Positions 16,005 through 24,101 of a stretch of DNA of 64,000 nt are shown one piece after another. Position 1 is the first letter of the stretch. Each line of letters starts with the position of its first letter. Position numbers and translations under genes: made by a program. The notes under the pieces are model-generated. The model was not told where the DNA came from. It searched no databases and was given only the letters and a program-made list of their open reading frames with translations. Source of the stretch: Hymenobacter caeli (GTDB lineage Bacteria; Bacteroidota; Bacteroidia; Cytophagales; Hymenobacteraceae); contig NZ_JABSNP010000004.1 in NCBI RefSeq assembly GCF_013294115.1, positions 62,001-126,000 on the forward strand, given 5' to 3'.

Positions 16005-18428
16005 ATGTTTCTTCTAATTAGTTTGATTATAAGTGGTTTATCGGGCCGGTGCCCACGAAAGGTTGTCGGGGCGGGGGCCCTGCTGGCGCTGCTGGCTTCC
16101 TTCGGTGCCGCGGCCCAGCCCGCCGCGCCCAGGGCGGCGGTTGCCCTCGCGGTGGCCCCGGTGGCCGCGCCGGCGGCGGCCCCGTCCGACACGGTGGCGC
16201 TCGACGAGTCGCACCGGCTGGAGGTGGGCTACACCACGCTGAGCGGCATTTCGGGGCAGGTGCGCAACGTGTACGACACCCGCGACGTGGCCGACGAGTT
16301 GCCCGACCTGAGCGAAAACCTGAAAGCCATCGAGCACAGCCTCGCCGAGCCCGGGCAGGTGGTCGACCTCAAGCAGCTGCAAATGTGCCAGCTGATGCTG
16401 ACCAACATCCAGGACCAGCTGGCCGAGTGGCGGGCGGCCCTGGGCGTGGCCGGCAAGCAGCTGGCGGCCATGCAAAAGCGCCTGGGGACCCTGGCCGGCC
16501 CGGCGGCCCGCGCCCCGCGCCCCGCCGATGCCGCCACGCTGGCCCTGGAGCGGGCCGATTCGGCGCTGCAAGTCCGGCAGCAGCGCATTGGCGGGCTGCT
16601 GGCCAAGCGCTTGCAGCGCGTGAAGCAGCTGCAAACCCAGGTGTCGGCCAACTACATCCAGACGCTGGAGCTGCAGGACAAGGTGGGCGACCAGCTGCGC
16701 CGCTTCGGGCGCGCCACCATCAAGGCGGCCTACCCGCCGCTGTGGGCGGCGCGGGCCGCCCCGGCGGCCCCGGCCGACACCAGCGCCCGCCGCGCGGCCA
16801 CGTACCGGCGGGAAATCATCGACTTCTACTTCGCCAACAACTGGGACAACTGGGCCTACATGGTGCTCATCGGGGCCGTGTTCTACGGGTGGGTGGCGTT
16901 CAACTACCGCCGGGTGCAGCGGCAGGCGCTGGCCGTGGCGCAGCCCTTCCGCTACCTGCGGCCGGGGCCCGTGGCGGCCGCGCTGGTCGTGACGTTCAGC
17001 CTGGCCCCGGCCCTGGAGCTGCACCCGCCGCCCGTGTACCTGGCCCTGCTGCAAGTGCTGCTGCTGGGGGCCCTCACGGCGGTGTTTGCCCGCAGCTGGC
17101 CCCGGGTGGCGTTTTGGTACTGGCTGGGGCTGGTGGCGTTTTTCGTGGTGCTGGCCGTCGTCAACGCCAACGCGACCTCGGGATTAATGGCGCGCTGGGG
17201 CCTGCTGCTGCTCAACGTGGCGGCCGTGGGCATCGGGGCCCTGCTGCTGCTGCGCATCCGCAAGGCGGCGGGGCTGCCGCAGTTCGTGGTGCCCATCGCG
17301 GGCGTGTTCATGGCCCTGAACGCGCTGGCAGCGGGGTGCAACGTGCTGGGGCGGCTGAGCCTGGCCAAGATGTTCAGCACGACGGCCATTTTTGGGCTCA
17401 CGCAGGGCATCGGGCTGGCCGTGTTCATCGGGCTGTTCACCGAGGCGTTCCACCTCCAAATCATCGCCAGCCGGGTCACGACCGGCGGGGCGGCGCACTT
17501 CGACTACGACAAAATCGGGCCCCAGCTGCTGCGCCTGCTCACGGTGGTGGCCGGGGCCCTGTGGCTGCTGGTGTTCACGTCCAACCTGAACCTGTACGCG
17601 GTGCTCTACAACGCCTTTGCGCACTTCCTGACGGCCCCGCGCCTGCTGGGCAGCACCGAGTTCACGGTCGGCAACATCCTGATGTTCTTCCTGATTCTGT
17701 ACATTTCGGCCCTGTTGCAGCGCTACGTGGGCTACTTTTTTGGGGAGGTGGACAGCGAGGACGACAGCGCCGACACCCGGCAGCGCGGCTCGTGGCTGGT
17801 GGCGCTGCGGCTGCTGCTGGTCATCGTGGGCTTCGCGCTGGCCACGGCCGCCACGGGCCTGCCGCTCAGCAAAATCGCCATCGTGTTCGGGGCCCTCAGC
17901 GTGGGCATCGGCCTGGGCCTGCAAAGCATCGTCAACAACCTGGTCTCGGGCATCATCCTCATCTTCGAGCGGCCGTTTCACGTGGGCGACTTCATCGAGG
18001 TGGCCGGCAAGGCGGGCCGGGTGCAGGACATCGGCATCCGCTCCAGCAAGCTCACTTCCGTCACGGGCTCCGAAATTATCGTGCCCAACGGCGACCTGCT
18101 CTCCAGCCACGTCATCAACTGGACGCGCACCAACGACCACATCCGCGTGGACCTGACCCTGAAAATTACCCCCAACGCCGCGCAGGAAACCGACCTGCAA
18201 GTGGCCCTGCAAACCGCCCGCGAGCAAATCCAGGAAGAAATCAAGGCCAGCCCCTACACCATGCACACGCTGGCCCCCGAAATCCTGCTCAATAGCATCA
18301 ACGGCCAGGTGTACGAGGTGAAAGTGCTCTTCTGGATCACCAACATCCGCCAGCAGGAGCTCACCAAAAGCGAAATCCTGGCCGGCATCTACCGCCGCTT
18401 TACAAATAAGGGCTTGCAGCTGAGTTAA
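16005..18428 (+). CDS. Mechanosensitive ion channel of the MscS family, large form
   Basis: About 807 residues from ATG 16005; an in-frame TTG lies five codons upstream. After a signal/anchor comes a periplasmic coiled segment (residues about 60-230, rich in Leu/Gln/Glu) and about ten membrane helices. The MscS core follows: KIAIVFGALSVGIGLGLQ as the pore helix, then FERPFHVGDFIEVAGKAG and the beta domain IIVPNGDLLSSHVINWT. Long forms of this kind (MscK/YbdG-like) sense osmotic stress. The C-terminus (LTKSEILAGIYRRFTNKG) matches the cytoplasmic end of the family. It is monocistronic. Confidence 0.9.
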   Translation: MFLLISLIISGLSGRCPRKVVGAGALLALLASFGAAAQPAAPRAAVALAVAPVAAPAAAPSDTVALDESHRLEVGYTTLSGISGQVRNVYDTRDVADELPDLSENLKAIEHSLAEPGQVVDLKQLQMCQLMLTNIQDQLAEWRAALGVAGKQLAAMQKRLGTLAGPAARAPRPADAATLALERADSALQVRQQRIGGLLAKRLQRVKQLQTQVSANYIQTLELQDKVGDQLRRFGRATIKAAYPPLWAARAAPAAPADTSARRAATYRREIIDFYFANNWDNWAYMVLIGAVFYGWVAFNYRRVQRQALAVAQPFRYLRPGPVAAALVVTFSLAPALELHPPPVYLALLQVLLLGALTAVFARSWPRVAFWYWLGLVAFFVVLAVVNANATSGLMARWGLLLLNVAAVGIGALLLLRIRKAAGLPQFVVPIAGVFMALNALAAGCNVLGRLSLAKMFSTTAIFGLTQGIGLAVFIGLFTEAFHLQIIASRVTTGGAAHFDYDKIGPQLLRLLTVVAGALWLLVFTSNLNLYAVLYNAFAHFLTAPRLLGSTEFTVGNILMFFLILYISALLQRYVGYFFGEVDSEDDSADTRQRGSWLVALRLLLVIVGFALATAATGLPLSKIAIVFGALSVGIGLGLQSIVNNLVSGIILIFERPFHVGDFIEVAGKAGRVQDIGIRSSKLTSVTGSEIIVPNGDLLSSHVINWTRTNDHIRVDLTLKITPNAAQETDLQVALQTAREQIQEEIKASPYTMHTLAPEILLNSINGQVYEVKVLFWITNIRQQELTKSEILAGIYRRFTNKGLQLS

Positions 18429-18502
18429 AGCAGCTTAAATGCAAACCGGAAGCGTATCGTCTGATAACCGCGTAAATTCTAATACTTAGCGCAGCAATTA
18501 CC

Positions 18503-18710
18503 ATGATCATTGAAACCAAATGTGAGGTAGGCGGCCGCTGGCTGGCCGAGGTAGTGGAAATAGCCGGGGCCCTGTCTTATGGGCCCACGCGGGCACATGC
18601 CATTGCTAACGTGCAACGTGCAGGCCCTAGCCCTGCGCGTAATCGCTGAGCGCTTGGAGTTGGGCGAGAAAGTGCCCGATTTAGCGGGCGTATTCTCCGT
18701 TGCTGCGTGA
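18503..18710 (+). pseudogene. hicB: hicB-like antitoxin, frameshifted
   Basis: The frame from ATG 18503 reads MIIETKCEVGGRWLAEVVEI and ALSYGPTRAHAIANVQ, the HicB N-terminal fold (ETxxxxxGRWxAEV). It then runs to a stop at 18647. Shifting frame near 18615 recovers ALALRVIAERLELGEKVPD, the expected continuation, up to a stop at 18708. The gene is therefore broken by a small indel. Its partner hicA follows directly and is also broken, so the whole module is decayed. Confidence 0.75.
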
Positions 18711-18715
18711 ATTAG

Positions 18716-18919
18716 TTCGGCGCAACGAAGGCCCGGCTGGTGCTGGCCGCCCTGCTGCGGATTGGCTAGGAGCAGAAGCGGCAATCGGGTTCGCCCCGCA
18801 CCTTGGCCCGGCCCGATTGGGACGATTATGCGTTTGCTTTTCACGACGGCGACGAGATTGGGCCGGTGATGCTGGGCCGCATTGCCAAGAAAACGGGGTT
18901 GAAGCCTGCTGATTTATAA
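18716..18919 (+). pseudogene. hicA: hicA-like toxin with nonsense codon and lost active-site His
   Basis: One frame reads TKARLVLAALLRIG, then a TAG at 18767, then EQKRQSGSPRTLARPDWDDY, FAFHDGDEIGP and RIAKKTGLKPADL. That is the HicA mRNA-interferase family from end to end. The stop most simply comes from a TGG (Trp) codon. HicA toxins carry a catalytic His in a GSH motif; here the codon at 18794 is CCC, giving GSP. No start codon remains in frame. Toxin and antitoxin are both inactive. Confidence 0.75.
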
Positions 18920-18949
18920 GAGAAACCCAAAGCCCCCGCGGGCGTAAAA

Positions 18950-18979
18950 GAAAGGGCCGGGACTATCCCCGGCCCTTTC
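18950..18979 (+). terminator. Terminator after the hicBA remnant
   Basis: A 12-bp stem (GAAAGGGCCGGG with its complement) with a 6-nt loop, followed by CTTTT. It ends 19 nt before the next start codon and isolates that gene from the decayed module. Confidence 0.75.
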
Positions 18980-18998
18980 CTTTTACCATTCCCCACCC

Positions 18999-19577
18999 AT
19001 GTCCATCTTCAGCAGCGATAAGCTCAAGGGCAAGAAAATTGCCATCATTGCCACCGACGGTTTCGAGCAGGTTGAGCTGACCGAGCCCAAAAAATACCTC
19101 GAAGGCGAGGGCGCCACCACGCACGTCATCTCCCTCAAAAGCGGCTCCATCAAGGGCTGGGACGGCCCCAACAACGACTGGGGCGACAAGGTGAGCGTCG
19201 ATAAAGTCATCGGCGACGTGAAGCCGGCCGACTACGACGCCCTGGTGCTGCCCGGCGGCCAGATGAACCCCGACCTGCTGCGCCTCGACAAGGACGTGGT
19301 GAGCTTCGTGCGCGAGTTTGCCGGCTCGGGCAAGGTGGTGGCCGCCATCTGCCACGGCCCCTGGACGCTGATTGAGGCCGATGTGGTGCGCGGCAAGAAA
19401 ATGACCAGCTGGCCCAGCCTGCACACCGACCTCAAAAACGCCGGGGCCCACTGGGAAGACTCGGAAGTGGTAACCGACCACGGCCTCATCACCAGCCGCA
19501 AGCCCGGCGACCTGCCCGCCTTCAACAAGAAAATTGTGGAAGAGATGCTGGAGCCCCAGCACGGCGGCCACAACTAA
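18999..19577 (+). CDS. DJ-1/PfpI-family protein (class I glutamine amidotransferase fold)
   Basis: The protein has 192 residues. It starts with KIAIIATDGFEQVELTEP, including the conserved Glu. It continues with the nucleophile-elbow AAICHGPWTL carrying the reactive Cys, and a C-terminal VVTDHGLITSRKPGDLPAF segment. This is the PfpI/YhbO subgroup, linked in the family to stress and protein or nucleotide deglycation. It is monocistronic, between two hairpin terminators. Confidence 0.9.
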   Translation: MSIFSSDKLKGKKIAIIATDGFEQVELTEPKKYLEGEGATTHVISLKSGSIKGWDGPNNDWGDKVSVDKVIGDVKPADYDALVLPGGQMNPDLLRLDKDVVSFVREFAGSGKVVAAICHGPWTLIEADVVRGKKMTSWPSLHTDLKNAGAHWEDSEVVTDHGLITSRKPGDLPAFNKKIVEEMLEPQHGGHN

Positions 19578-19593
19578 GCTGTTGTCACGCATT

Positions 19594-19629
19594 AGAAAAG
19601 CCCGCTACTATGCAGTAGCGGGCTTTTCT
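19594..19629. terminator. Bidirectional terminator
   Basis: A perfect 16-bp stem (AGAAAAGCCCGCTACT with its complement) around an ATGC loop, between the DJ-1 gene and the convergent membrane-protein gene. Confidence 0.88.
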
Positions 19630-19644
19630 GCGTAATAAAACCAG

Positions 19645-20145
19645 CTACACGCCGGCGGCCCGCAGGGGCCCGGCCGAGGCAAAAAGCCCGGCCCACATCG
19701 CCAAATCGAACGCCAGCAGGAAGCCGCCTTGCCACTTCAGCGAGCGGCCGAAGCCGGCCAGGCGGGCGGGGTGGCCCGCGCCGGGCGCGGCGGCGCGGCG
19801 GGCCAGCCAGAAGCCGGTGGCCACGTAGAGCACGTCGAGCCCGGCGTTGAAGAGAAACAGCCGCTCGTCGTGGTGGTGCGCGGCGGCCTCGGTGGCCAGG
19901 GCCAGGCCGGCGGGCACGGCCCGGTACAGGTTGAGCACGCCCCAGGCGGCAATGCCCGCGTTCACCAGGCCCCAGCACACGTTCATGAGATGGAAGTGGT
20001 GGGCGGGCGTGCGCCGGTCGGTTTCGCTCACGTAGTAGCCGCTCCCCAGCACGTTGCCGAGCACCCAGGCGGCGAGCACCGCCAAGCCGCGCCCTTCAAA
20101 AAGCTCGCGGGCGTGGTGCAGGGCAACGGGGTCGAGGGTGGGCAT
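19645..20145 (-). CDS. Small integral membrane protein of unknown function
   Basis: The protein has 166 residues with four predicted membrane helices (for example GLAVLAAWVLGNVLGSGYYV and LLAFDLAMWAGLFASAG). The loop between helices has ETDRRTPAHHFHLMN, and a second LFLFNAGLDVLYVATGFWLA helix follows. The pattern of a His-rich loop plus four helices is widespread in Cytophagales, but I know of no function. It is followed on the same strand by a porin gene located upstream, with 27 nt between, so the two may be cotranscribed. Confidence 0.6.
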   Translation of the reverse strand: MPTLDPVALHHARELFEGRGLAVLAAWVLGNVLGSGYYVSETDRRTPAHHFHLMNVCWGLVNAGIAAWGVLNLYRAVPAGLALATEAAAHHHDERLFLFNAGLDVLYVATGFWLARRAAAPGAGHPARLAGFGRSLKWQGGFLLAFDLAMWAGLFASAGPLRAAGV

Positions 20146-20172
20146 GGGGCGGGCACCGGGCCGGGGGGCGGC

Positions 20173-20856
20173 TTACTGGGTGAAGCCCAGGCCCAGGTAC
20201 ACCTGGAAGGTCTGGTTGTGGATGTTGCTGCTGGCGAGGTCGGCCACGGTGGTCCCGTTGTACTTCACCGACACGCCGTCCTTGTACACGTTGCCCAGGC
20301 CCAGGTCGTAGCGCACGCCCAGGCGGGCGGGGCCGATGCGGGCTTCCAGGCCGGCCACCGCGCCGTAGTCGAGGCTGTTGAAGCCGCCGGCGGCAATGGC
20401 GTAGTCTTGGCCGGCCACCTTGGTTTGGGTGAGCAGGGCCACCTGCGGGCCCACGTGAAAGCTCAGGTTTTTGGTGAAGTTGCCCACGTACAGGACGGGC
20501 AGCTGGAGGTAGTCGAGGTGGGTGGTCTGCTGGCCGAAGGCGGGGTAGTGCGTGAGGTAGCCCTTGCGCGAGTACAGCAGCTCGATTTGCACCGACGAGA
20601 ACTGGTTGAACCCGAACTGGCCGTACACCCCGCCGTGGAAAGCGCTGAGGGCGTCGGGTTTGAACAGGTCCTTGCCCGAGCCGTAGATGCTCGACAAGTT
20701 GTAGCCGCCCTTGACGCCGAAGCCGGTGTTGCGCGAGTCGGTGACCGCGCCGCCGGTGTAATCTTTCGAGCTAAGGTTGCCGCCGGCCCGGGCCTGGGCC
20801 ATGGCCGCGGGGGCCGTCGCGGAAGTTAGTAAGAGGGTGAGGAGAAGGTTTTTCAT
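20173..20856 (-). CDS. Outer-membrane beta-barrel protein (porin family, PorT-like)
   Basis: About 227 residues from ATG 20856, which gives a classical signal peptide (LLLTLLLTSATAPAAMAQA). The mature part alternates hydrophobic and polar residues, with the opening GFGVKGGYNLSSIYGS and the repeated strand pattern of small 8-stranded barrels. The end is YLGLGFTQ, with an aromatic residue just before the C-terminus. The role is not evident; such proteins are common in Bacteroidota outer membranes. Confidence 0.8.
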   Translation of the reverse strand: MKNLLLTLLLTSATAPAAMAQARAGGNLSSKDYTGGAVTDSRNTGFGVKGGYNLSSIYGSGKDLFKPDALSAFHGGVYGQFGFNQFSSVQIELLYSRKGYLTHYPAFGQQTTHLDYLQLPVLYVGNFTKNLSFHVGPQVALLTQTKVAGQDYAIAAGGFNSLDYGAVAGLEARIGPARLGVRYDLGLGNVYKDGVSVKYNGTTVADLASSNIHNQTFQVYLGLGFTQ

Positions 20857-21023
20857 AAAATAAAAAGGGAAGAAAACAATAAAGTAAAAGCGGCCCCAGC
20901 CCCGGGGCCCCGGCATCGGGTACCGGTGCTGCCCTATACTTCACCGCGTGGGGAAAGTTGCCCGCCGCCGCGCCCCACGCCCAAAAAAAAGGCGGCCCGC
21001 CGCCAAATCGGGGCGGCCCGTGC

Positions 21024-21031
21024 TACCTTTG
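21024..21031 (+). promoter_or_regulatory. -7 box (TACCTTTG) of the tRNA-Val gene
   Basis: Exact match to TAnnTTTG, 34 nt upstream of the mature tRNA 5' end. The -33 element is not evident. Confidence 0.6.
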
Positions 21032-21065
21032 CCCCGCCCACCGCCCCCGGCGGCGGGCACGACCC

Positions 21066-21140
21066 GGGGTGTTAGCTCAGTTGGTTCAGAGCGCCACCCT
21101 GACACGGTGGAGGTCGTTGGTTCGAGCCCAATACGCCTCA
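21066..21140 (+). tRNA. tRNA-Val (anticodon GAC)
   Basis: The cloverleaf folds by eye. The acceptor stem pairs GGGGTGT with ACGCCTC (two G-U pairs), the D arm is GCTC...GAGC, and the anticodon stem is CCACC/GGTGG. The loop CTGACAC gives anticodon GAC, and the T arm is GTTGG-TTCGAGC-CCAAT. The discriminator base is A at 21140. CCA is not encoded (CAA follows), so it must be added after transcription. The gene has its own promoter at 21024 and terminator at 21146. Confidence 0.95.
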
Positions 21141-21145
21141 CAAAG

Positions 21146-21179
21146 AAGCCTCCCCGCCCGCGCGGGGAGGCTTTTTTTT
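21146..21179 (+). terminator. Terminator after the tRNA
   Basis: A 12-bp stem (AAGCCTCCCCGC with its complement) around CCGC, followed by a run of T, 5 nt after the tRNA. Confidence 0.92.
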
Positions 21180-21311
21180 GCATCATTTCTCGCCGGCGGG
21201 TTGCCGTTGGCGGGGCCCGGGGCGTAACCTTGGCCCGGGCCAGCGGTTGCAACCCCGGGCCCCGGCTGGCCGTCTAGCGTATTCTGCCCCTTTGCTGCCC
21301 CTGCCTGCCCG

Positions 21312-21791
21312 ATGCCCGCCCCTGCCAAACTTCACCAGTTCGTTTACGTCAGCGACGCCACGGGGCCCCTGACGGTGGAAGCGTTGCAACTGCTGCTGCG
21401 CAAGGCGCGGGCCTACAACCACGCCCACCACGTCACCGGCCTGCTGTTTTACAGCGACGGGGCCGGCGAAAACAGCGCCGGCGCGTTCCTGCAAATCCTG
21501 GAGGGCCCCGAGGACGTGCTCCGCGGCCTGGTGTCGAACATCCGGCTCGACACGCGCAACGTGCGGGTTCGGGTGCTGGCCGACGGGCCCGTGGCCGAGC
21601 GCTTGTTCCCCGAGTGGGCCATGGGCTTCGTGGCCGTGGTGCCGCCCGACCTCGACCGCCTCACCGACTACCTCCGCGGGCAGTGGGGCGCTGCTTCGCT
21701 GCCCCGCGCCCAAACCATGAGCCCCGAGCTGCGGCAGCGCATGCAGGCAGTGCTGGACGAGTACCCCGTGTGGCCCCACTTCCTGGAGTAA
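21312..21791 (+). CDS. BLUF-domain blue-light sensor
   Basis: The protein has 159 residues and is essentially a single BLUF domain with a short helical tail. The flavin-site residues can be placed: Tyr12 (FVYVSDAT), Asn36 (ARAYNHAHHVTGLLFY), Gln61 (AFLQILEGPEDV), and Trp102/Met104 (EWAMGF). FAD is the expected chromophore. No output domain is attached, so signalling must go through a partner, probably by protein contact via the C-terminal helix (ELRQRMQAVLDEY). The neighbours do not indicate the partner. Confidence 0.9.
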   Translation: MPAPAKLHQFVYVSDATGPLTVEALQLLLRKARAYNHAHHVTGLLFYSDGAGENSAGAFLQILEGPEDVLRGLVSNIRLDTRNVRVRVLADGPVAERLFPEWAMGFVAVVPPDLDRLTDYLRGQWGAASLPRAQTMSPELRQRMQAVLDEYPVWPHFLE

Positions 21792-21838
21792 CGGTGCCCG
21801 GCCAGCCGGCCCCGGCTGGTGCGGGCCGGCGCTTGGCG

Positions 21839-21846
21839 TAGGTTTG
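21839..21846 (+). promoter_or_regulatory. -7 box (TAGGTTTG) for the truncated GH5 gene
   Basis: Exact TAnnTTTG match ending 5 nt before the ATG at 21852, so the transcript is predicted to be leaderless. Confidence 0.5.
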
Positions 21847-21851
21847 AACCC

Positions 21852-22901
21852 ATGAAGCACCTACTCGCCGCCCTGCTTTTCGCGCTGCCCGGGGCCCCGG
21901 CTTTTGCCCAGGCCCCGGCTTTGCCGCCGCTGCACGCCCAGGGCCCCCAAATAGTGGACGCGGCCGGCCGCGCGGTGCGCCTGCGCGGCGTGAACGTGGG
22001 CGGCTGGCTGCTCCAGGAAAGCTACATGCTGCGCACCGACTCGCTGGGCTCGCAGGGCCGCATCAAGCGGGCGCTGCTGCGCACCCTGCCCGAGGCCGCC
22101 GTCGAGCAGTTCTACGCCGATTACCGGGCCAGCTACGTCACGCAGGCCGACATCAACTTTCTGGCCGACCAGGGCTTTAACTGCGTGCGGGTGCCGTTTC
22201 ACTACGACCTGCTGCTGACGTCCGCCCAGCGCCACGCCCGCAACCAGGCCCTGGCCACCGGCAACGTGGCCGCCTACGTGCAGGCCCTGGCCGGCTACTA
22301 CGACCGCAACGAGCTGTTCACGAGCCCCGACCAGGCCCCCGGCTTTGCCCTGCTCGACGACGTAATCCAGTGGTGCGCGGCGCGGAATATGTACGTGGTG
22401 CTGGACCTGCACGCCGCCCTCGTTGTTCCCGGCACCGTGCCCGCCGCCGACTACGACCTGGGCCGCAACGGCCAGGCGTACTTCGATATCTACGCCGAAA
22501 AAACCGAGGGCCTGCAAGCCCCCGACCCCAACGCCGGCGGGGCCTGTCGCAACGACGGCGTGGACCTCAGCGCCAACCCCGCCGGCCCCGGCTTCGTGGT
22601 GAACCACACCGCCGCCGGCGAGTGGCTGAGCTACGCGGTGAGCATTGCCAAACCGGGACTCTACGCGGTGCGCCTGCGCGCCGCCAACCCCACGCCCCGC
22701 CCCGTTCGCCTCGCCCTGACGCTCGACGGGGCCCCGCTCGGGACCTTTGAATTATCGGGCAACGTGCCCGCCACCGACTGGCCCCTGCGGCCCGCCGCCC
22801 CGGGCCCCCTGGGGCTGCCCGCCGGCCCCCACACCCTGCGCCTGACGGTGAACGACGCCGGCCCCGTGCTGGGCAGCCTCAGCTTCGAAGCGGCTCACTA
22901 A
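21852..22901 (+). CDS. GH5-like glycosidase with internal deletion, fused to a CBM6-like domain
   Basis: The protein has 349 residues. The signal peptide is HLLAALLFALPGAPAFAQA. Residues about 30-188 are the first half of a GH5 cellulase-like barrel: LRGVNVGGWLLQESYM, ADQGFNCVRVPFHYDLL and NMYVVLDLHAA. The sequence then jumps straight into a carbohydrate-binding module (VPAADYDLGRNGQAYFDIY, RNDGVDLSANP, TAAGEWLSYAVSIAKPGLY). In full-length relatives the barrel continues for roughly 150 more residues and holds the catalytic Asn-Glu acid/base and the nucleophile Glu; both are absent here. The frame is intact, so the product may be a secreted sugar-binding protein without activity. Confidence 0.75.
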   Translation: MKHLLAALLFALPGAPAFAQAPALPPLHAQGPQIVDAAGRAVRLRGVNVGGWLLQESYMLRTDSLGSQGRIKRALLRTLPEAAVEQFYADYRASYVTQADINFLADQGFNCVRVPFHYDLLLTSAQRHARNQALATGNVAAYVQALAGYYDRNELFTSPDQAPGFALLDDVIQWCAARNMYVVLDLHAALVVPGTVPAADYDLGRNGQAYFDIYAEKTEGLQAPDPNAGGACRNDGVDLSANPAGPGFVVNHTAAGEWLSYAVSIAKPGLYAVRLRAANPTPRPVRLALTLDGAPLGTFELSGNVPATDWPLRPAAPGPLGLPAGPHTLRLTVNDAGPVLGSLSFEAAH

Positions 22902-22924
22902 GTGGGATATTAAGAGCCTAGCCG

Positions 22925-23021
22925 AACAGGTACTTGCTATTCCGACGAAGGAGGAATCTGGGTAAAACCAGTGAAAGACCGTTCTTGAATTCCTCCTTTG
23001 TTGGAACGACAAGTACTTGTT
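22925..23021. repeat. MITE-like element with 33-bp imperfect terminal inverted repeats
   Basis: The left arm 22925-22957 and right arm 22989-23021 are imperfect complements (both ending AAC[AG]...GTACTTG with GGAGGAAT inside), separated by a 31-nt core that itself contains CTGG...CCAG. It has no coding potential and sits directly behind the deleted GH5 gene. No clear target-site duplication is visible. Confidence 0.55.
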
Positions 23022-23106
23022 TAAATAAGCGCTGGGCAGTTGTGCAAAAGAAAACCAGTTGTCAGTTGTTGGTGATGACGAACGGAAGCCCGACCACTAA
23101 AAACCA

Positions 23107-24009
23107 ATGCTCTCCATTGCCTTTGCCCCGTGCTACGCCCACCCGCTGCCGGCCGCCCACCGCTTCCCCATGCTGAAGTACGAGCTGCTGCCCCAGCAGC
23201 TGCTGCACGAAGGCACGGCCACGCCCGCCGATTTCTTCGTGCCCGTGCCCCCGCCCGACGCCGACATCCTGCGGGTGCACGACGCCGGCTACTACGAGCG
23301 CCTGCGCCGCGGCCAGCTCACGCGGCCGGAAGAGCGGGCCACCGGCTTCCCGTGGTCGCCGGAGCTATTCGCGCGCGAAGTCACCATCCTGGGCGGCACC
23401 ATTGAGTGCGCCCGCCGGGCCCTGGCCCACGGCGTGGCCCTGAACATCGCCGGTGGCACCCACCACGCCTTCCGCGCCCGGGGCGAAGGCTTTTGCCTGC
23501 TCAACGACCAGGCGGCGGGCGCGGCCTGGCTGCTGGCCCACGGGCTGGCCAAGCAGGTGTTGATAGTGGATTTGGACGTGCACCAGGGCAACGGCACGGC
23601 CGCCATCTTCCAGGGCGAGCCCCGCGTGTTCACGTTCTCAATGCACGGGGCCCGTAACTACCCCGCCCGCAAGGAAGCCTCCGACCTCGACCTGCCCCTG
23701 CCCGACGGCACCGCCGACGCCGAGTACCTCGCCCTGCTGGCCGAAACCCTGCCCCGCCTGCTGGCCGAAGTGCGCCCCGATTTCGTGTTCTACCTGGCCG
23801 GCGTCGACGTGCTGGCCACCGACAAGCTCGGCCACCTGGCCCTGAGCCGCGACGGCTGCCGCCGGCGCGACGAGCTGGTGCTCGGCCTCTGCCACGCCCG
23901 GGGCCTACCCGTGGCCGTGGGCATGGGCGGCGGTTACTCCGCCCGCATCGCCGACATCGTGGAAGCCCACGCCAACACGTTTCGGGCGGCGGCGGCGCTG
24001 TGGGGTTGA
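23107..24009 (+). CDS. Histone deacetylase-family protein (acetylpolyamine/acetoin-type hydrolase)
   Basis: The protein has 300 residues. The zinc-site and catalytic motifs are complete: NIAGGTHHAFRARGEGF (tandem His), VDLDVHQGNGTAA (zinc ligands Asp/His), YLAGVDVLATD (third ligand Asp) and GMGGGYS. It opens with a typical AFAPCYAHPLP segment. Bacterial members deacetylate small molecules or proteins; the substrate cannot be told. It is monocistronic, after the MITE-like element. Confidence 0.9.
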   Translation: MLSIAFAPCYAHPLPAAHRFPMLKYELLPQQLLHEGTATPADFFVPVPPPDADILRVHDAGYYERLRRGQLTRPEERATGFPWSPELFAREVTILGGTIECARRALAHGVALNIAGGTHHAFRARGEGFCLLNDQAAGAAWLLAHGLAKQVLIVDLDVHQGNGTAAIFQGEPRVFTFSMHGARNYPARKEASDLDLPLPDGTADAEYLALLAETLPRLLAEVRPDFVFYLAGVDVLATDKLGHLALSRDGCRRRDELVLGLCHARGLPVAVGMGGGYSARIADIVEAHANTFRAAAALWG

Positions 24010-24090
24010 AAATGGGCCCCGGGAAACGGGCCAGTCAGGGCCCCGGCGGCTCGGCGGCTACGCAAGTAGCCCGCTGTGCCGCTCGTCGTG

Positions 24091-24098
24091 TACCTTGC
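24091..24098 (+). promoter_or_regulatory. Possible -7 box (TACCTTGC)
   Basis: A near match to TAnnTTTG placed 3 nt before the ATG at 24102, suggesting a leaderless mRNA for the TonB-domain protein. Confidence 0.35.
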
Positions 24099-24101
24099 GG
24101 C

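Noticed and set aside
18700..18912. A 70-codon frame opening with MLRELVRRNEGPAGAG
   Set aside because: It is another frame over the decayed hicA; the correct frame shows the toxin family clearly.
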